Origin: Bradyrhizobium barranii subsp. barranii
Lineage (GTDB): Bacteria; Pseudomonadota; Alphaproteobacteria; Rhizobiales; Xanthobacteraceae
DNA length: 64,000 bases
Direction: 5' to 3'
Assembly (NCBI RefSeq): GCF_017565645.3
Contig: NZ_CP086138.1
Span: forward strand, 62,001 to 126,000
The notes under the pieces are model-generated. The model was not told the origin of the DNA. It searched no databases and saw only the letters and a program-made list of their open reading frames with translations. Of the stretch, positions 17,437-25,470 are shown piece by piece. Every line of letters begins with the position of its first letter. The first letter of the stretch is position 1. A program made the translations under genes and the position numbers.

Positions 17437-18714
17437 ATGGTCCAAGCTACCGAGATTGCATCTTTTCGACGGGTTACACCGGCTATCCTGGCGAGTGCGC
17501 GCCTCGCTATGGCAAACGACGTGCCCGAGGTTTCGAAGGCGGAGGTCGCCATTGTCCTCAAAAAGGCCGCCCCGATTTTGGGGATCGATGGGGCGACCTA
17601 TCACGTCATGGATATCTTGATCGGTCTTTCCCGGTCAGATGACTGGAAAGGCGCGAACCGTCCGATCGTGGCAATCTCCAATGCGAAGCTGGCGGAGTAC
17701 ACAGCGCGTTCGGTCCGACAGGTTTCCCGCTGCATCAAACGTTTGGTGGAGGCGGGTATTGTTGCTTATCGGGATAGCCCGACCGGCCGCCGCTTCGTTT
17801 ACCGAGACAAGGAAGGCGGCATCGACAAGGGCTATGGCCTGGACTTCACGCCAGCGCGGGTTCGCATCAAGGAGCTGAAGAGCCTCGTTGACGACTTCCA
17901 GGCGCGATTGAACAGTGAACAGGAAGCCCGCCGCGCGACGACTCGGCTTTCGCGGGCTATCGTTGACGCTTGCGAGGCATATCCTGAGCGAGCTGACGAA
18001 TGGACGGCTTTGTTGGATGCGATCCGGGGGCGGAAGCTTTCGGACGTAGACGAAGCAGCGGCTCTCGACGCGCTGCACCAGAAGGTCATCGGCGAAGTCA
18101 CAGAGGAGTATGTGACGCCTCAAATGTCATGCGAGGGTGACATGGATGTCGCTCCTAATATTAATACAACCTCTCAAAACTCATTTGAAAGTAAGACCAA
18201 ACAGCCTCGCTCTAACGAGCGAGTAGTTTTTCAAAAAAAGGACGACCGCTCCGCGGTCGCCCCTCCCGCCGAAACAAAGTCTGACGCAGGGGGAATCGGC
18301 CGACAACCCCAGTATGGCGCGGTGTTCGGTTCGGATGAAGTTCAGTCGCAAGTTTTGGGCTCCATCTCGGTCAGCTTGATCAGGTCCGCCTGTCCCGAGG
18401 CGTCCGAAATCGCCGGAAGACCGTTCAAGAGTTGGCCCGAGCTAACAGCTGCTGCTGACGTCATGCGGGTGATGATCGGGCTTTCGGAGGCAGCCTGGAT
18501 CGACGGCGCAAGCCGTGTGGGCCGTTACGCTGCGGCGGCGATTCTCGCGACCGTGCTGGAAAAATCGTTGCGAAATCCGGAGCAGATCTCGAGTCCGGGT
18601 GGCTACTTCCGCGCAATGGTCGACAGGGGTGTTGAGGGAAGTTTGCGCCTAGAAAAGAGCCTATTTGGCCTCGCGGATGGTGCTCTGAAGCGACCCGTGG
18701 GGGCTAAATCGTGA
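17437..18714 (+). CDS. repC: Replication initiator RepC
   Basis: About 425 residues from the ATG at 17437 (MVQATEIASFRRVTPAIL). The frame is open back to an ATG at 17311, but that extension (RRLHNQALLSSRGVSLCAIC) falls in the ctRNA region and lacks the family pattern, so the start is uncertain. RepC is the only protein repABC replicons need to initiate. The N-terminal replication domain has the winged-helix part AEYTARSVRQVSRCIKRLVE and AYRDSPTGRRFVYRD; the C-terminal domain includes WPELTAAADVMRVMIGLSEA, YAAAAILATVLEKSL and SPGGYFRAMVDRGV, all typical. An AT-rich stretch inside the gene is a candidate origin. Confidence 0.92.
   Translation: MVQATEIASFRRVTPAILASARLAMANDVPEVSKAEVAIVLKKAAPILGIDGATYHVMDILIGLSRSDDWKGANRPIVAISNAKLAEYTARSVRQVSRCIKRLVEAGIVAYRDSPTGRRFVYRDKEGGIDKGYGLDFTPARVRIKELKSLVDDFQARLNSEQEARRATTRLSRAIVDACEAYPERADEWTALLDAIRGRKLSDVDEAAALDALHQKVIGEVTEEYVTPQMSCEGDMDVAPNINTTSQNSFESKTKQPRSNERVVFQKKDDRSAVAPPAETKSDAGGIGRQPQYGAVFGSDEVQSQVLGSISVSLIRSACPEASEIAGRPFKSWPELTAAADVMRVMIGLSEAAWIDGASRVGRYAAAAILATVLEKSLRNPEQISSPGGYFRAMVDRGVEGSLRLEKSLFGLADGALKRPVGAKS
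18155..18257. other. Candidate replication origin inside repC
   Basis: Origins of repABC plasmids lie within repC. Here an AT-rich stretch (CTAATATTAATACAACC onward) stands out in an otherwise GC-rich gene. It contains a perfect hairpin CTCGCTC-TAAC-GAGCGAG at 18206-18223 and is followed by GACCGC-TCC-GCGGTC at 18243-18257. The encoded part is a low-complexity linker (NINTTSQNSFESKTK) between the two RepC domains, so the DNA appears to be conserved for reasons other than protein. Confidence 0.5.
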
Positions 18715-18726
18715 CCGGGTTAGGGG

Positions 18727-18842
18727 GTCACAGCTGTAACTGTTGCAGCGCGGCAGTTTGCGCCAAGGGGTGGAGGCCCCTAAAAGCAATCCGGTTGATT
18801 TCAATCGACTGGCTGGCAGGAGTTACAGCTGTAACCCCTGCC
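18727..18842. promoter_or_regulatory. Pair of 14-bp palindromes, candidate parS or operator
   Basis: GTTACAGCTGTAAC is a perfect 14-bp palindrome at 18822-18835 and is extended by GGCAGG and CCTGCC arms to span 18815-18842. A second copy with one mismatch, GTCACAGCTGTAAC, is at 18727-18740. They lie just after repC and before the TOPRIM gene. The repABC parS consensus as I recall it, GTT-NN-C-N-GC-N-G-NN-AAC, differs only by one more base in each half, so RepB binding is plausible; a local repressor site for the next gene is the alternative. Confidence 0.6.
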
Positions 18843-18847
18843 CTATT

Positions 18848-19777
18848 ATGGGTTTGCGGAAGCTCGAGGCGATGACTACGGGCGACAAGGACCAACTCAA
18901 GGCGAAGGTTTTATGCGCAGCGCTGCTTGATGCGAGCGGCTGGAAAGTCGATCTGCGTGAAAGCACCGTCAAAGCCACGAAATACCGTCGCGGCGATGGC
19001 GAGATCATTATTGTCATTCATCAGGGGCGGGGCTGGTTCGATCCGACCTCGGACGCTAAGGGCGACGTGTTTTCTCTTGCCGAGCACCTCGGCGCGCAGG
19101 ATTTCGGCTCCGCTTTGAAGACGGTGTCCGGCCTCGTTGGTTACCAACCAACTGCGCCGGCCTGGCAGCGGAAGTCGACACGTCGTCCCGCGGCGGGCGT
19201 CTCCAGCCGTTGGTCTGGTCGTCCGCGGCCCGCCCCGGGCTCTCCCACATGGACCTATCTGACGAAGGTGCGAGCCGTTCCGGAACCGGTCATAGCGTTT
19301 GCGAACGCGGCGGGGAGGCTCCGCGAAGGGCCGAAAGGTTCGGTATGGGCCGCGCATTTCGATTCCTGCGGTCAGGTGGTCGGTTGGGAGGAGCGGGGGC
19401 CGAATTGGCGCGGCTTTGCCACAGGCGGCGCTAAAGCACTTTTCCTGCTTGGCGCCGAAACGGCACGCCGCGTCTGCGTCACGGAAGCCGCGATTGACGC
19501 GTTGAGCCTTGCTGGCATCGAGGGCTGTCGCTCGGATACCATGTATGCGAGCACCGCCGGAGGATGGGCGCCAGCCACGGAGTGCGCACTCACGGCGCTG
19601 GCTTCCCGGCCCGGGACGGAACTTGTTGCCGCTTGCGATGCGAACGATCAGGGCGACGCATACGCAGCCCGACTGCGAGACATCGCCGCAACCGCCGGCG
19701 CGAGTTTTATCCGGCTTTGGCCCGACGCCATCGACTGGAATGAGCAGCTCGTCAATTCCGCGGCCACTTCCGACTAA
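18848..19777 (+). CDS. TOPRIM-domain protein, DUF3991-type
   Basis: About 309 residues from ATG 18848 (MGLRKLEAMTTGDKDQ); an ATG at 18872 is an alternative. The N-terminal part (YRRGDGEIIIVIHQGRGWFD, KGDVFSLAEHLG) resembles the CHC2/DUF3991 zinc-ribbon-like region of plasmid primase-related proteins. The C-terminal TOPRIM fold shows the Glu in VCVTEAAIDALSLAGIEG and the DxD-like acidic motif in LVAACDANDQGDAYAARLR. Such proteins are common next to repC and in transfer regions of rhizobial plasmids. A role in priming or processing plasmid DNA is inferred from the fold only. The two palindromes just upstream may control it. Confidence 0.8.
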   Translation: MGLRKLEAMTTGDKDQLKAKVLCAALLDASGWKVDLRESTVKATKYRRGDGEIIIVIHQGRGWFDPTSDAKGDVFSLAEHLGAQDFGSALKTVSGLVGYQPTAPAWQRKSTRRPAAGVSSRWSGRPRPAPGSPTWTYLTKVRAVPEPVIAFANAAGRLREGPKGSVWAAHFDSCGQVVGWEERGPNWRGFATGGAKALFLLGAETARRVCVTEAAIDALSLAGIEGCRSDTMYASTAGGWAPATECALTALASRPGTELVAACDANDQGDAYAARLRDIAATAGASFIRLWPDAIDWNEQLVNSAATSD

Positions 19778-20147
19778 CAGCCGTGGATTGATACGGGCGA
19801 TGCGCCCTCTGGGCGGCGATTCGTTTCCTAGCCCCGAACGACACGGGGTGCGAGTCCGGCCGATGAGCCGGAACGACCCCGGCCTTGAAGCCGCCTCGGA
19901 TACGCTCGGATGCGACCTGGCTGAAACCGGGACGGCGATTTGACTAACGGGAGACACCAGTTGGCCAGGCAATCGCCTGCGGCCCTCCACCGAGCAGAGG
20001 AGGTGTGGCGCCTCAGGGCTCTGGGCTTACCAATCACGCAAGTATGCCTCCCGCATACCCGTCCAACTGCGACGCGCAACAAGGGCTTGGCGACTCGCTC
20101 GATTCGATGGGACGAGCTCGATTTCCGCGCCAGCGTGTTGGAGAAAC
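19778..20147 (+). other. Stretch before IS66; possible small ORF split by the IS
   Basis: A frame opens at ATG 19940 (MTNGRHQLARQSPAALHRAE) and runs into the left end of IS66. Removing the IS and one copy of its 8-bp target duplication lets the frame continue into EKRPGSMILLRGLGSEATML beyond 22770. No family is recognised and coding character is weak, so this may be chance. The rest of the interval shows nothing else. Confidence 0.3.
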
Positions 20148-20245
20148 GTAAGCGGAGCTTTTCTCCCATTTGATTGACTGGTTTCGCTTCGGCTTTCGCT
20201 CTGCGATCCTTGGCTTGTCAGAGAGCCGAGAGGAGACTGAAGGCG

Positions 20246-20644
20246 ATGGAACAATCGGGGGAGGAAGCCGAAGCTGATGGCTTTGTGGGGAAGCTTACGC
20301 GCCGGACGCGTTCTGGAGGCCGGTTATGGTCTGCGGAGATCAAGGGGCGCGCTGTTTTCGAGAGCATGAAGCCCGACGCCCGGGTATGTGATGTCGCACG
20401 GCGTTATGGTGTGAAGGCCCAGCAGTTGACGACGTGGCGCAGATTGGCGCGTGCTGGCCGGCTCGCATTGGTCACGGACGACGCGGCGGATTTCGTGTCG
20501 ATCGAGCTGAGCGATCCAGTGGCGTCAGGCAAGAGCGAGGGGCCCGTCGAGATTACGATTGGCAAGGTTTCGGTCCGCCTGGATGCGGACGTGTCGGCGG
20601 TGCGGATCGCGGAGATCGTGACTGCGATCGAGCGCGGCGCATGA
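20246..20644 (+). CDS. tnpA: IS66 accessory protein TnpA
   Basis: 132 residues from ATG 20246 (MEQSGEEAEADGFVGKL). A helix-turn-helix (ESMKPDARVCDVARRYGVKA, QQLTTWRRLA) is followed by the DFVSIELS...GPVEITIGKVSVRLDAD segment and the closing ADVSAVRIAEIVTAIERGA, typical of IS66 TnpA. It probably binds the element's DNA. Its stop overlaps the tnpB start (ATGA at 20641-20644). Confidence 0.92.
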   Translation: MEQSGEEAEADGFVGKLTRRTRSGGRLWSAEIKGRAVFESMKPDARVCDVARRYGVKAQQLTTWRRLARAGRLALVTDDAADFVSIELSDPVASGKSEGPVEITIGKVSVRLDADVSAVRIAEIVTAIERGA

Positions 20645-21012
20645 TCATTCCGGCGCAGGGACTGCGGATTGTGCTTGCTGTGCGTCCTGTTGACTTCCGG
20701 TGCGGGCACGACGCGCTGGCCGGTCTTGTGCAAAACACGCTTGGGCTCGATCCGCATTCGGGCCTGATCGTGGTTTTTCGTTCGAAGCGCGCCGACCGGC
20801 TGAAGATTTTGCTATGGGACGGCACGGGCCTCGTTTTGGTCTACAAGCGCCTTGGCCGCGATGGTCGTTTCGAGTGGCCGCAGATCAGCGACGGCGTCAT
20901 GCATCTGACGCGCGAACTGGAAGCGAGTGGGCGAACGGATTGTCGCGACGACGCCAGCTGCGGCGAACTGACTCAGACCCGACAACCTGTTTCGCGCGGG
21001 GCTTTGGGATGA
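20641..21012 (+). CDS. tnpB: IS66 accessory protein TnpB, C-terminus aberrant
   Basis: 123 residues as given. The first 95 are typical TnpB (MIIPAQGLRIVLAVRPVDFR, GLDPHSGLIVVFRSKRADRL, LVYKRLGRDGRFEWPQISDG). After VMHLTRE the expected 'QFEALxxGLNWKRVGERI' is missing. The +1 frame of the DNA at about 20917 instead reads NWKRVGERIVATTPAAAN and stops, which looks like the true family end. So roughly 30 bp appear deleted and the tail LEASGRTDCRDDASCGELTQ is out of frame. TnpB is needed for IS66 transposition in elements studied, so this copy may be non-autonomous. Confidence 0.8.
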   Translation: MIIPAQGLRIVLAVRPVDFRCGHDALAGLVQNTLGLDPHSGLIVVFRSKRADRLKILLWDGTGLVLVYKRLGRDGRFEWPQISDGVMHLTRELEASGRTDCRDDASCGELTQTRQPVSRGALG

Positions 21013-21024
21013 TAGCTTGCGGAT

Positions 21025-22650
21025 GTGCCGCCGTCCCCCTTTGATCCCGCCCGTCTTGCAGCGCTGCCCGCCGATTTGCGCGCGCTCTTCCGCGCGCAGG
21101 AAGCGATGATTGAAGCCGAGCGTCGTCGCGCAGACGATGAATGCTCGGCGCGCCTTCATGTCGAGAGTGAACTGGCTGCGTCCAAAGAGAGCGTCGAACG
21201 CCTCGAACTGCTCGTGAAGGAGTACGAGCGCGCACGTTTCGGTAAACGCTCGGAGAAGTTCAATCCCGATCAGATGCAACTGGTTCTCGAGGACATCGAG
21301 ATTGCCATCGCCGAAGTCCAGGAACGCCAGGACGATCGTGCGCGCCGCGCCGGCACGGCGCCGTCCAGCCGCCGGACCAGGCGCGCTGCCCGTGCCTTTC
21401 CCGCGCACCTGCCGCGCATCGAGCAGGTGATCGAACCCGAGAACCTCGAGTGTCCCTGCGGCTGCGGCCGGATGGTCCAGATCGGCGAGGATCGCTCCCG
21501 CCGTCTCGATGTCATGGCCGCCCAGTATCGTGTGATCGAGACGGTGCGACCGCGCTACGCCTGCGCAAAGGGCTGCACCGGTGTTGCTCAGGCGCCGGCG
21601 CCCGCCCATCTCGTGGAGGGTGGCATCCCCACCGAGGCGCTGCTGGCGCAGGTGGCGGTCGCCAAGTTCAGCGAGCACATGCCACTCTATCGTCAGTCGC
21701 AGGTTCTGGCTCGGCATGGCATCTTCATCGATCGCGCCGTTCTGGCAGACTGGATGGGAACGGTCGCCTTCCACCTCGCGCCGCTGGTCGAGCGCATGAG
21801 CGTCGTGATGAAGCAATCGGGCCGCTTGTTCATAGACGAGACCAGGGCGCCTGTGCTCGATCCGGGCCGGGGCCGAACGAAGACCGGCTATCTGTGGGCT
21901 GTCCTGCGCGACGATCGCGGCCACGGCGGCGCTGATCCACCAATCGTGGTCTACCACTACGCGCCAGGACGCGGTGGTGACCATGCTGAGCGCATCCTCG
22001 AGGGCTTCGACGGCATCCTTCAGGTCGACGGATACCAGGGCTATCATCGGCTCGCACGGCCCAAGCGCAAAGGCGGCGTGCCGCTGCGGCTGGCCGCATG
22101 TTGGTCCCACTCAAGGCGCAAGATCATCGCAGCGACTCCGAAAGCCGGCTCACCCATCGCCGAAGCCGTTCTCGCGCGCATCGCCGCACTCTATGCGATC
22201 GAGAAGGAGATCCGTGGCGCCGACGCCCCGGCTCGGCAAACGACCCGTAACGAGCGATCACGGCCGCTCGTCGCTGAACTCGAGAGGTTTCTGCGCGAGC
22301 AAGCCGCTCGCCTGTCGCCGGGCAGCGAGATGGGCAAGGCGATCGCCTATCTCCTGAACCATTGGGATGGCCTCACCTTGTTTCTCGACGATGGTTGCGT
22401 TGAGATGGACACCAATCCCGTCGAAAATCAAATCAGGCCGCTGACTCTGACGCGTAAAAATAGTTTATTTGCTGGTCACGACGAAGGTGGTCGTTCATGG
22501 GCGCGCATAGCTTCGCTCATCGCCACCTGCAAAATCAACAGCGTGGAGCCCTACGTCTGGATGAAAGCGACGCTCAAAGCGATCGCAACCGGTCACCCGC
22601 AGTCCCGGATCGACGAGCTCCTGCCCTGGTCGTTCGGCCGCACCTCGTAA
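21025..22650 (+). CDS. tnpC: IS66 transposase TnpC
   Basis: 541 residues with a GTG start. An N-terminal coiled coil (LFRAQEAMIEAERRRADDEC, ELLVKEYERARFGKRSEKFN) leads to a zinc-finger region (NLECPCGCGRMVQIGEDRSR, YACAKGCTG) and the DDE core: LFIDETRAPVLDPG, ILQVDGYQGYHRL and, after the insert, METNPVENQIRPL-type motif (here MDTNPVENQIRPL) with the final Glu. The C-terminal segment NSLFAGHDEGGRSWARIASL is the IS66_C hallmark. Frame intact. Confidence 0.96.
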   Translation: MPPSPFDPARLAALPADLRALFRAQEAMIEAERRRADDECSARLHVESELAASKESVERLELLVKEYERARFGKRSEKFNPDQMQLVLEDIEIAIAEVQERQDDRARRAGTAPSSRRTRRAARAFPAHLPRIEQVIEPENLECPCGCGRMVQIGEDRSRRLDVMAAQYRVIETVRPRYACAKGCTGVAQAPAPAHLVEGGIPTEALLAQVAVAKFSEHMPLYRQSQVLARHGIFIDRAVLADWMGTVAFHLAPLVERMSVVMKQSGRLFIDETRAPVLDPGRGRTKTGYLWAVLRDDRGHGGADPPIVVYHYAPGRGGDHAERILEGFDGILQVDGYQGYHRLARPKRKGGVPLRLAACWSHSRRKIIAATPKAGSPIAEAVLARIAALYAIEKEIRGADAPARQTTRNERSRPLVAELERFLREQAARLSPGSEMGKAIAYLLNHWDGLTLFLDDGCVEMDTNPVENQIRPLTLTRKNSLFAGHDEGGRSWARIASLIATCKINSVEPYVWMKATLKAIATGHPQSRIDELLPWSFGRTS

Positions 22651-22770
22651 TTCTCCGTCGTTGCCGCCTCCATACCCCCCGCCAACGATTTGCAAACACG
22701 TTGATCAACAGACTGCAATCCCCACGCCAAACCTTTGCGAATGGGACGCGAACGTCGCTTACGGAGAAAC

Positions 22771-22951
22771 GACCCGGGTCGATGATCCTTTTGCGAGGAT
22801 TGGGGAGCGAAGCGACCATGCTGGCTGCCCTTAAGCTCACAGCATTATCTGCCTTCAGGGCGAAGGTCGGTCGGCGACGTGATGAGCAAATTGCCAGTTC
22901 GTTTGAAAGCGACAACAGGCCGCCCCTGAATTCCCAAGGCGACGGCCGGCG
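22771..22951. other. Short interval between IS66 and the recombinase gene, nothing supported
   Basis: About 180 bp; it is the downstream flank of the recombinase gene and continues the sequence interrupted by IS66. No RNA gene, repeat or good terminator was recognised. Confidence 0.4.
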
Positions 22952-23973
22952 TTACAAACCTACCGCCTTGGTGAGATTGACCCGGAAGCGGTCGCGCCGC
23001 CGCTGATAGCGGCGGGTCTGCTCGGCGCTGGCGTGGCCGAGCTGTTTCTGCACGTAGCGCTCGTCGACCTCAGCCGAGGAGGCGAGGCCGGCGCGCAGCG
23101 AATGTCCGGCGAATTTCTCGACCCGTTCGCCTTCGGTCAGGTCGGCGCGCACTCCGGCGGCCAGCGCGGCGCGTTTGACCAGCCGGGCGACCTGTTGATC
23201 GTTCAGGCGATCCGGTCCGACGTCCTTGCCTTGGCCGGTCACCCGGCGGAAGATCGGTCCATGGCCGATCCGCGCGAGCTTCAGCCAGATCTGCAAGGCA
23301 ACGAGCGGGCAGGTGGCGTCGGACGAGCCCCGGCCGATCTCGATCTCGCGCCAGCCGGTTTTGCCGCGCAGAGTGACGATCATGCCCTTGTCGAGGATCT
23401 CGACCCAGCCTTGGCCGTCCTCGGTGTCGTCGCGATGGACGTCGAGGCCGACGATCTCGGAGCGGCGCAGGCCGCCGGCGAAACCGAGCAGCAGCATGGC
23501 CCGGTCGCGCAAGCCGCGCAGGGTGCCGCGGTTAAGCGTCTCGAGCATGGCGATGACATCTTCCGGCAGCACCGCTTCCTTCTGCCGGGGCGGGGCGCCA
23601 TGGGTGTTGCGGATGCCGGCGAGCACGGTTGCGATATGCCGGTCCGCGCGGTCGAGTGGCGTGCCGCGCTGGGCATAGTTCCAGGTCAGGGCCGAGAGCC
23701 GGCGCTCGATCGTGGCGACGGAATTCGCCTGGCGATCGGCCGTCGCGGCGCCCGAGGCGCAGGCGGTGATGTAAAGCCGACCGTCTGCGGGGAGGGCGGA
23801 AGCACCTCAAGACCCTGGCGCCGGCACCATCCGGAAAAGTGCTTCCAGTCGGAGGCATAGGCGCGGCGGGTGTTGGCCGAGCTCGCCGCGTCGACATAGT
23901 CGCGGGCACGATCGGCGAGCCGTTCCAGGTGAGCGGGCAGGGTAGGGGAGGGGGCTGCGCCCGTCTCTTGCAC
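22952..23973 (-). pseudogene. Tyrosine recombinase/integrase, single-base frameshift
   Basis: The N-terminal SAM-like core-binding part (LADRARDYVDAASSANTRRA, YASDWKHFSGWCRRQGLEVL) and the catalytic domain are in different frames. At about 23778 the reading PPSPQTVGF changes to an alternative; adding one base gives the expected VGLYITACASG continuation into NSVATIERRLSALTWNYAQR. The catalytic half carries the Arg of GFAGGLRRSEIVGLDV, HSLRAG with His and Arg, and the nucleophile Tyr in SAEQTRRYQRR after the LGHAS box. About 340 residues would be encoded. The family is widespread on rhizobial plasmids beside VapBC, DUF1403 and ScpB genes, as here. Because of the frameshift it is called a pseudogene. 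Confidence 0.85.
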
Positions 23974-24027
23974 GGCCTCCGACGTGACGGGAAGGCTTTC
24001 GCTGCCAGGAGAGATAAATGTTCATGG

Positions 24028-24414
24028 TCAGGCCGCCTTGATGTCGGTCTGCGAGAAATCGCTGCCCTTGAACAGCAGAGGTTCTCCGGTGAGGGCGGCG
24101 AGAGCGTAAGAAAAGCAATCGCCAAAGTTCAGCTTGGCGGGATGCCGGCCTTTCCCATATCGCCGCCACGCCCGCCGTGCCTGATCCGCATGCCCGGCCG
24201 TGACCGGAACAATCTCGACACCAACCTTGTGTAGCCAAAGATCAAGCTCGCCGCCGCCCCCATCGCCCAACCTTGATTCGATCCCTATTCCGGTTTCCAA
24301 CACCGTCGCCGCCGAAATCAACCGGACAGGATCGGCCGCAATGCGATGCTCGAATTCGCTGGCTTCCGGTTCATTCAAAAAAATCGCCAAAATGGCGGAT
24401 GAGTCGATCACCAT
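24028..24414 (-). CDS. vapC: VapC-type PIN-domain toxin
   Basis: 128 residues, PIN-domain ribonuclease that cuts specific RNAs when free of antitoxin. Acidic catalytic residues are visible: Asp in MVIDSSAILAIFLNEPEA, Glu in SAATVLETGIGIE, Asp in AKLNFGDCFSYALAA and the final Asp in LLFKGSDFSQTDI. Its start overlaps the vapB stop by one base, the usual arrangement with the antitoxin first. Intact. Confidence 0.93.
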   Translation of the reverse strand: MVIDSSAILAIFLNEPEASEFEHRIAADPVRLISAATVLETGIGIESRLGDGGGGELDLWLHKVGVEIVPVTAGHADQARRAWRRYGKGRHPAKLNFGDCFSYALAALTGEPLLFKGSDFSQTDIKAA

Positions 24415-24668
24415 CAGACCGGCAAGCCGTTTTCGTCGTACCCGAGGATGTCATCCATGCTGCGTGGATCGAGGACCGGGAGGGCAGCGAGGCGGCGCCG
24501 AATGGCTTCCATATCCTCAATCAGCGCGGCCTTGGTCGCGTCGGCCCCGATCCGTCGCAACCTATCCTCGATCGCCCGTCGGGTCGCGACGGTGATGGTT
24601 TCCCCTGTCCGCTCGGCTAGCGTGCGCGCGAGTTTTTCGGTTTCGGGATCCTTGATGCTCAGCGCCAT
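24414..24668 (-). CDS. vapB: VapB-type antitoxin (Rv0623-like)
   Basis: 84 residues opening MALSIKDPETEKLARTLAER, the standard start of this VapB family: a ribbon-helix-helix region that binds DNA and a C-terminal tail (MDDILGYDENGLPV) that masks the PIN active site. It lies immediately upstream of vapC on the same strand. The palindrome CCTATATAGG 36 bp upstream is a possible operator. Confidence 0.92.
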   Translation of the reverse strand: MALSIKDPETEKLARTLAERTGETITVATRRAIEDRLRRIGADATKAALIEDMEAIRRRLAALPVLDPRSMDDILGYDENGLPV

Positions 24669-24704
24669 CTTGGCGTTCCTTGGTTCCTATTTGTCAATAT
24701 TCTA

Positions 24705-24714
24705 CCTATATAGG
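24705..24714. promoter_or_regulatory. Palindrome upstream of vapB, candidate operator or -10 region
   Basis: CCTATATAGG is a perfect 10-bp palindrome in an unusually AT-rich island (TTGTCAATATTCTACC) 36 bp before the vapB start. Type II antitoxins usually repress at such sites over their promoter. Confidence 0.45.
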
Positions 24715-24778
24715 ACGGCGATGCGATTGCCCAGCACCTTTGGACAGGCTTCGCCACATCCGGTTGCTGGACTGCGGC

Positions 24779-25186
24779 TCATGTCGACGCCTCCCAGGGA
24801 TTGATCACCGTTGCGCCCGTATCGTCGAAATCCCCCACATTGCGAGTGACGAGGATGAGGTCGTGGACGATCGCGGTTGCGGCGATCAGCCCGTCGATAT
24901 CGCCACACGGCCGGATCGCGGCGATGCGACCCCACTCGACGGAGATCTGGTCGGTCACCGCCAGGATGCGGTTGGCGTGGTCGTGGCGCAACTTGCGCAA
25001 CCATTCGGCAAGGTGGCCGGCCACCTTCGGGTCCGACTTCTGCTTCAGCGCGATGCCGCGCATGATCTCGCCGAGGGTGAGGGTGCTCAGGTAGACGCTG
25101 GCCGGATCCACCGAGCGCAGCCAGCCGGTTGCCTGCGGAGAGCCGCGCCGAGCCTCGGAAACGACGTTGGTATCAATGAGATACAT
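24779..25186 (-). CDS. vapC: Second PIN-domain toxin (FitB/VapC-like)
   Basis: 135 residues. MYLIDTNVVSEARRGSPQAT is the FitB/VapC opening with the first Asp; ASVYLSTLTLGEIMRGIALK holds the catalytic Glu, and DIDGLIAATAIVHDLILVTR with NVGDFDDTG the remaining Asp residues. It begins at the base where the upstream antitoxin stops (25186), so the two are translationally coupled. Intact; distinct from the other VapC 370 bp away. Confidence 0.93.
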   Translation of the reverse strand: MYLIDTNVVSEARRGSPQATGWLRSVDPASVYLSTLTLGEIMRGIALKQKSDPKVAGHLAEWLRKLRHDHANRILAVTDQISVEWGRIAAIRPCGDIDGLIAATAIVHDLILVTRNVGDFDDTGATVINPWEAST

Positions 25187-25440
25187 CAGAAGGCCGCGTC
25201 GCGGCTGGGGGTCTTGATGCGCCGCATCGCTTCTTCGGCCAGTTCGTCATCCCAGCTTGGCCCGGCCAGCAAGTCGTCGACCAAGGTCGGCCGCCCGGAG
25301 CGCAGCGCATCGTAATCGGCGGCCGACAGCACCACCGCGGCGCGCATCCCGCGCAGGGTGACGACCTGCGGGCCTTCCAGGCGGGCCTTCTGCACCACCT
25401 TGGAAAACTGGTTCTTGGCGTCCTGCAGCGGCCATTCCAT
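25186..25440 (-). CDS. Phd/YefM-type antitoxin
   Basis: 84 residues. MEWPLQDAKNQFSKVVQKAR and GPQVVTLRGMRAAVVLSAAD are the typical Phd/YefM DNA-binding domain, followed by a shorter toxin-binding tail (VDDLLAGPSWDDELAEEAMR). Pairs with the PIN toxin just downstream. An inverted repeat AGCTAG-ACAGG-CTAGCT starts 14 bp upstream. Confidence 0.92.
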   Translation of the reverse strand: MEWPLQDAKNQFSKVVQKARLEGPQVVTLRGMRAAVVLSAADYDALRSGRPTLVDDLLAGPSWDDELAEEAMRRIKTPSRDAAF

Positions 25441-25453
25441 TTTGTGCGTTCCT

Positions 25454-25470
25454 AGCTAGACAGGCTAGCT
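25454..25470. promoter_or_regulatory. Inverted repeat upstream of the Phd antitoxin, candidate operator
   Basis: AGCTAG-ACAGG-CTAGCT, a perfect 6-bp inverted repeat with a 5-base spacer, lies 14 bp before the antitoxin ATG, where autoregulation by Phd-type antitoxins normally occurs. Confidence 0.55.

Larger units (their letters stand above)
20148..22762 (+). mobile_element. IS66-family element (2615 bp) with 8-bp target duplication
   Basis: Terminal repeats GTAAGCGGAGCTTTT (left) and the complement of GAACGTCGCTTAC (right) begin with the GTAAGCG typical of IS66. The 8-bp direct repeat GGAGAAAC is perfect on both sides (20140-20147 and 22763-22770), so this is a clean insertion. The three genes tnpA, tnpB and tnpC are in normal order with overlapping or close junctions. 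Confidence 0.97.

Noticed and set aside
18911..19990. 359-codon minus-strand frame
   Set aside because: Antisense to the TOPRIM gene, no recognisable domain or ribosome site.
20812..22110. 432-codon minus-strand frame
   Set aside because: Antisense to IS66 tnpB and tnpC; no domain.
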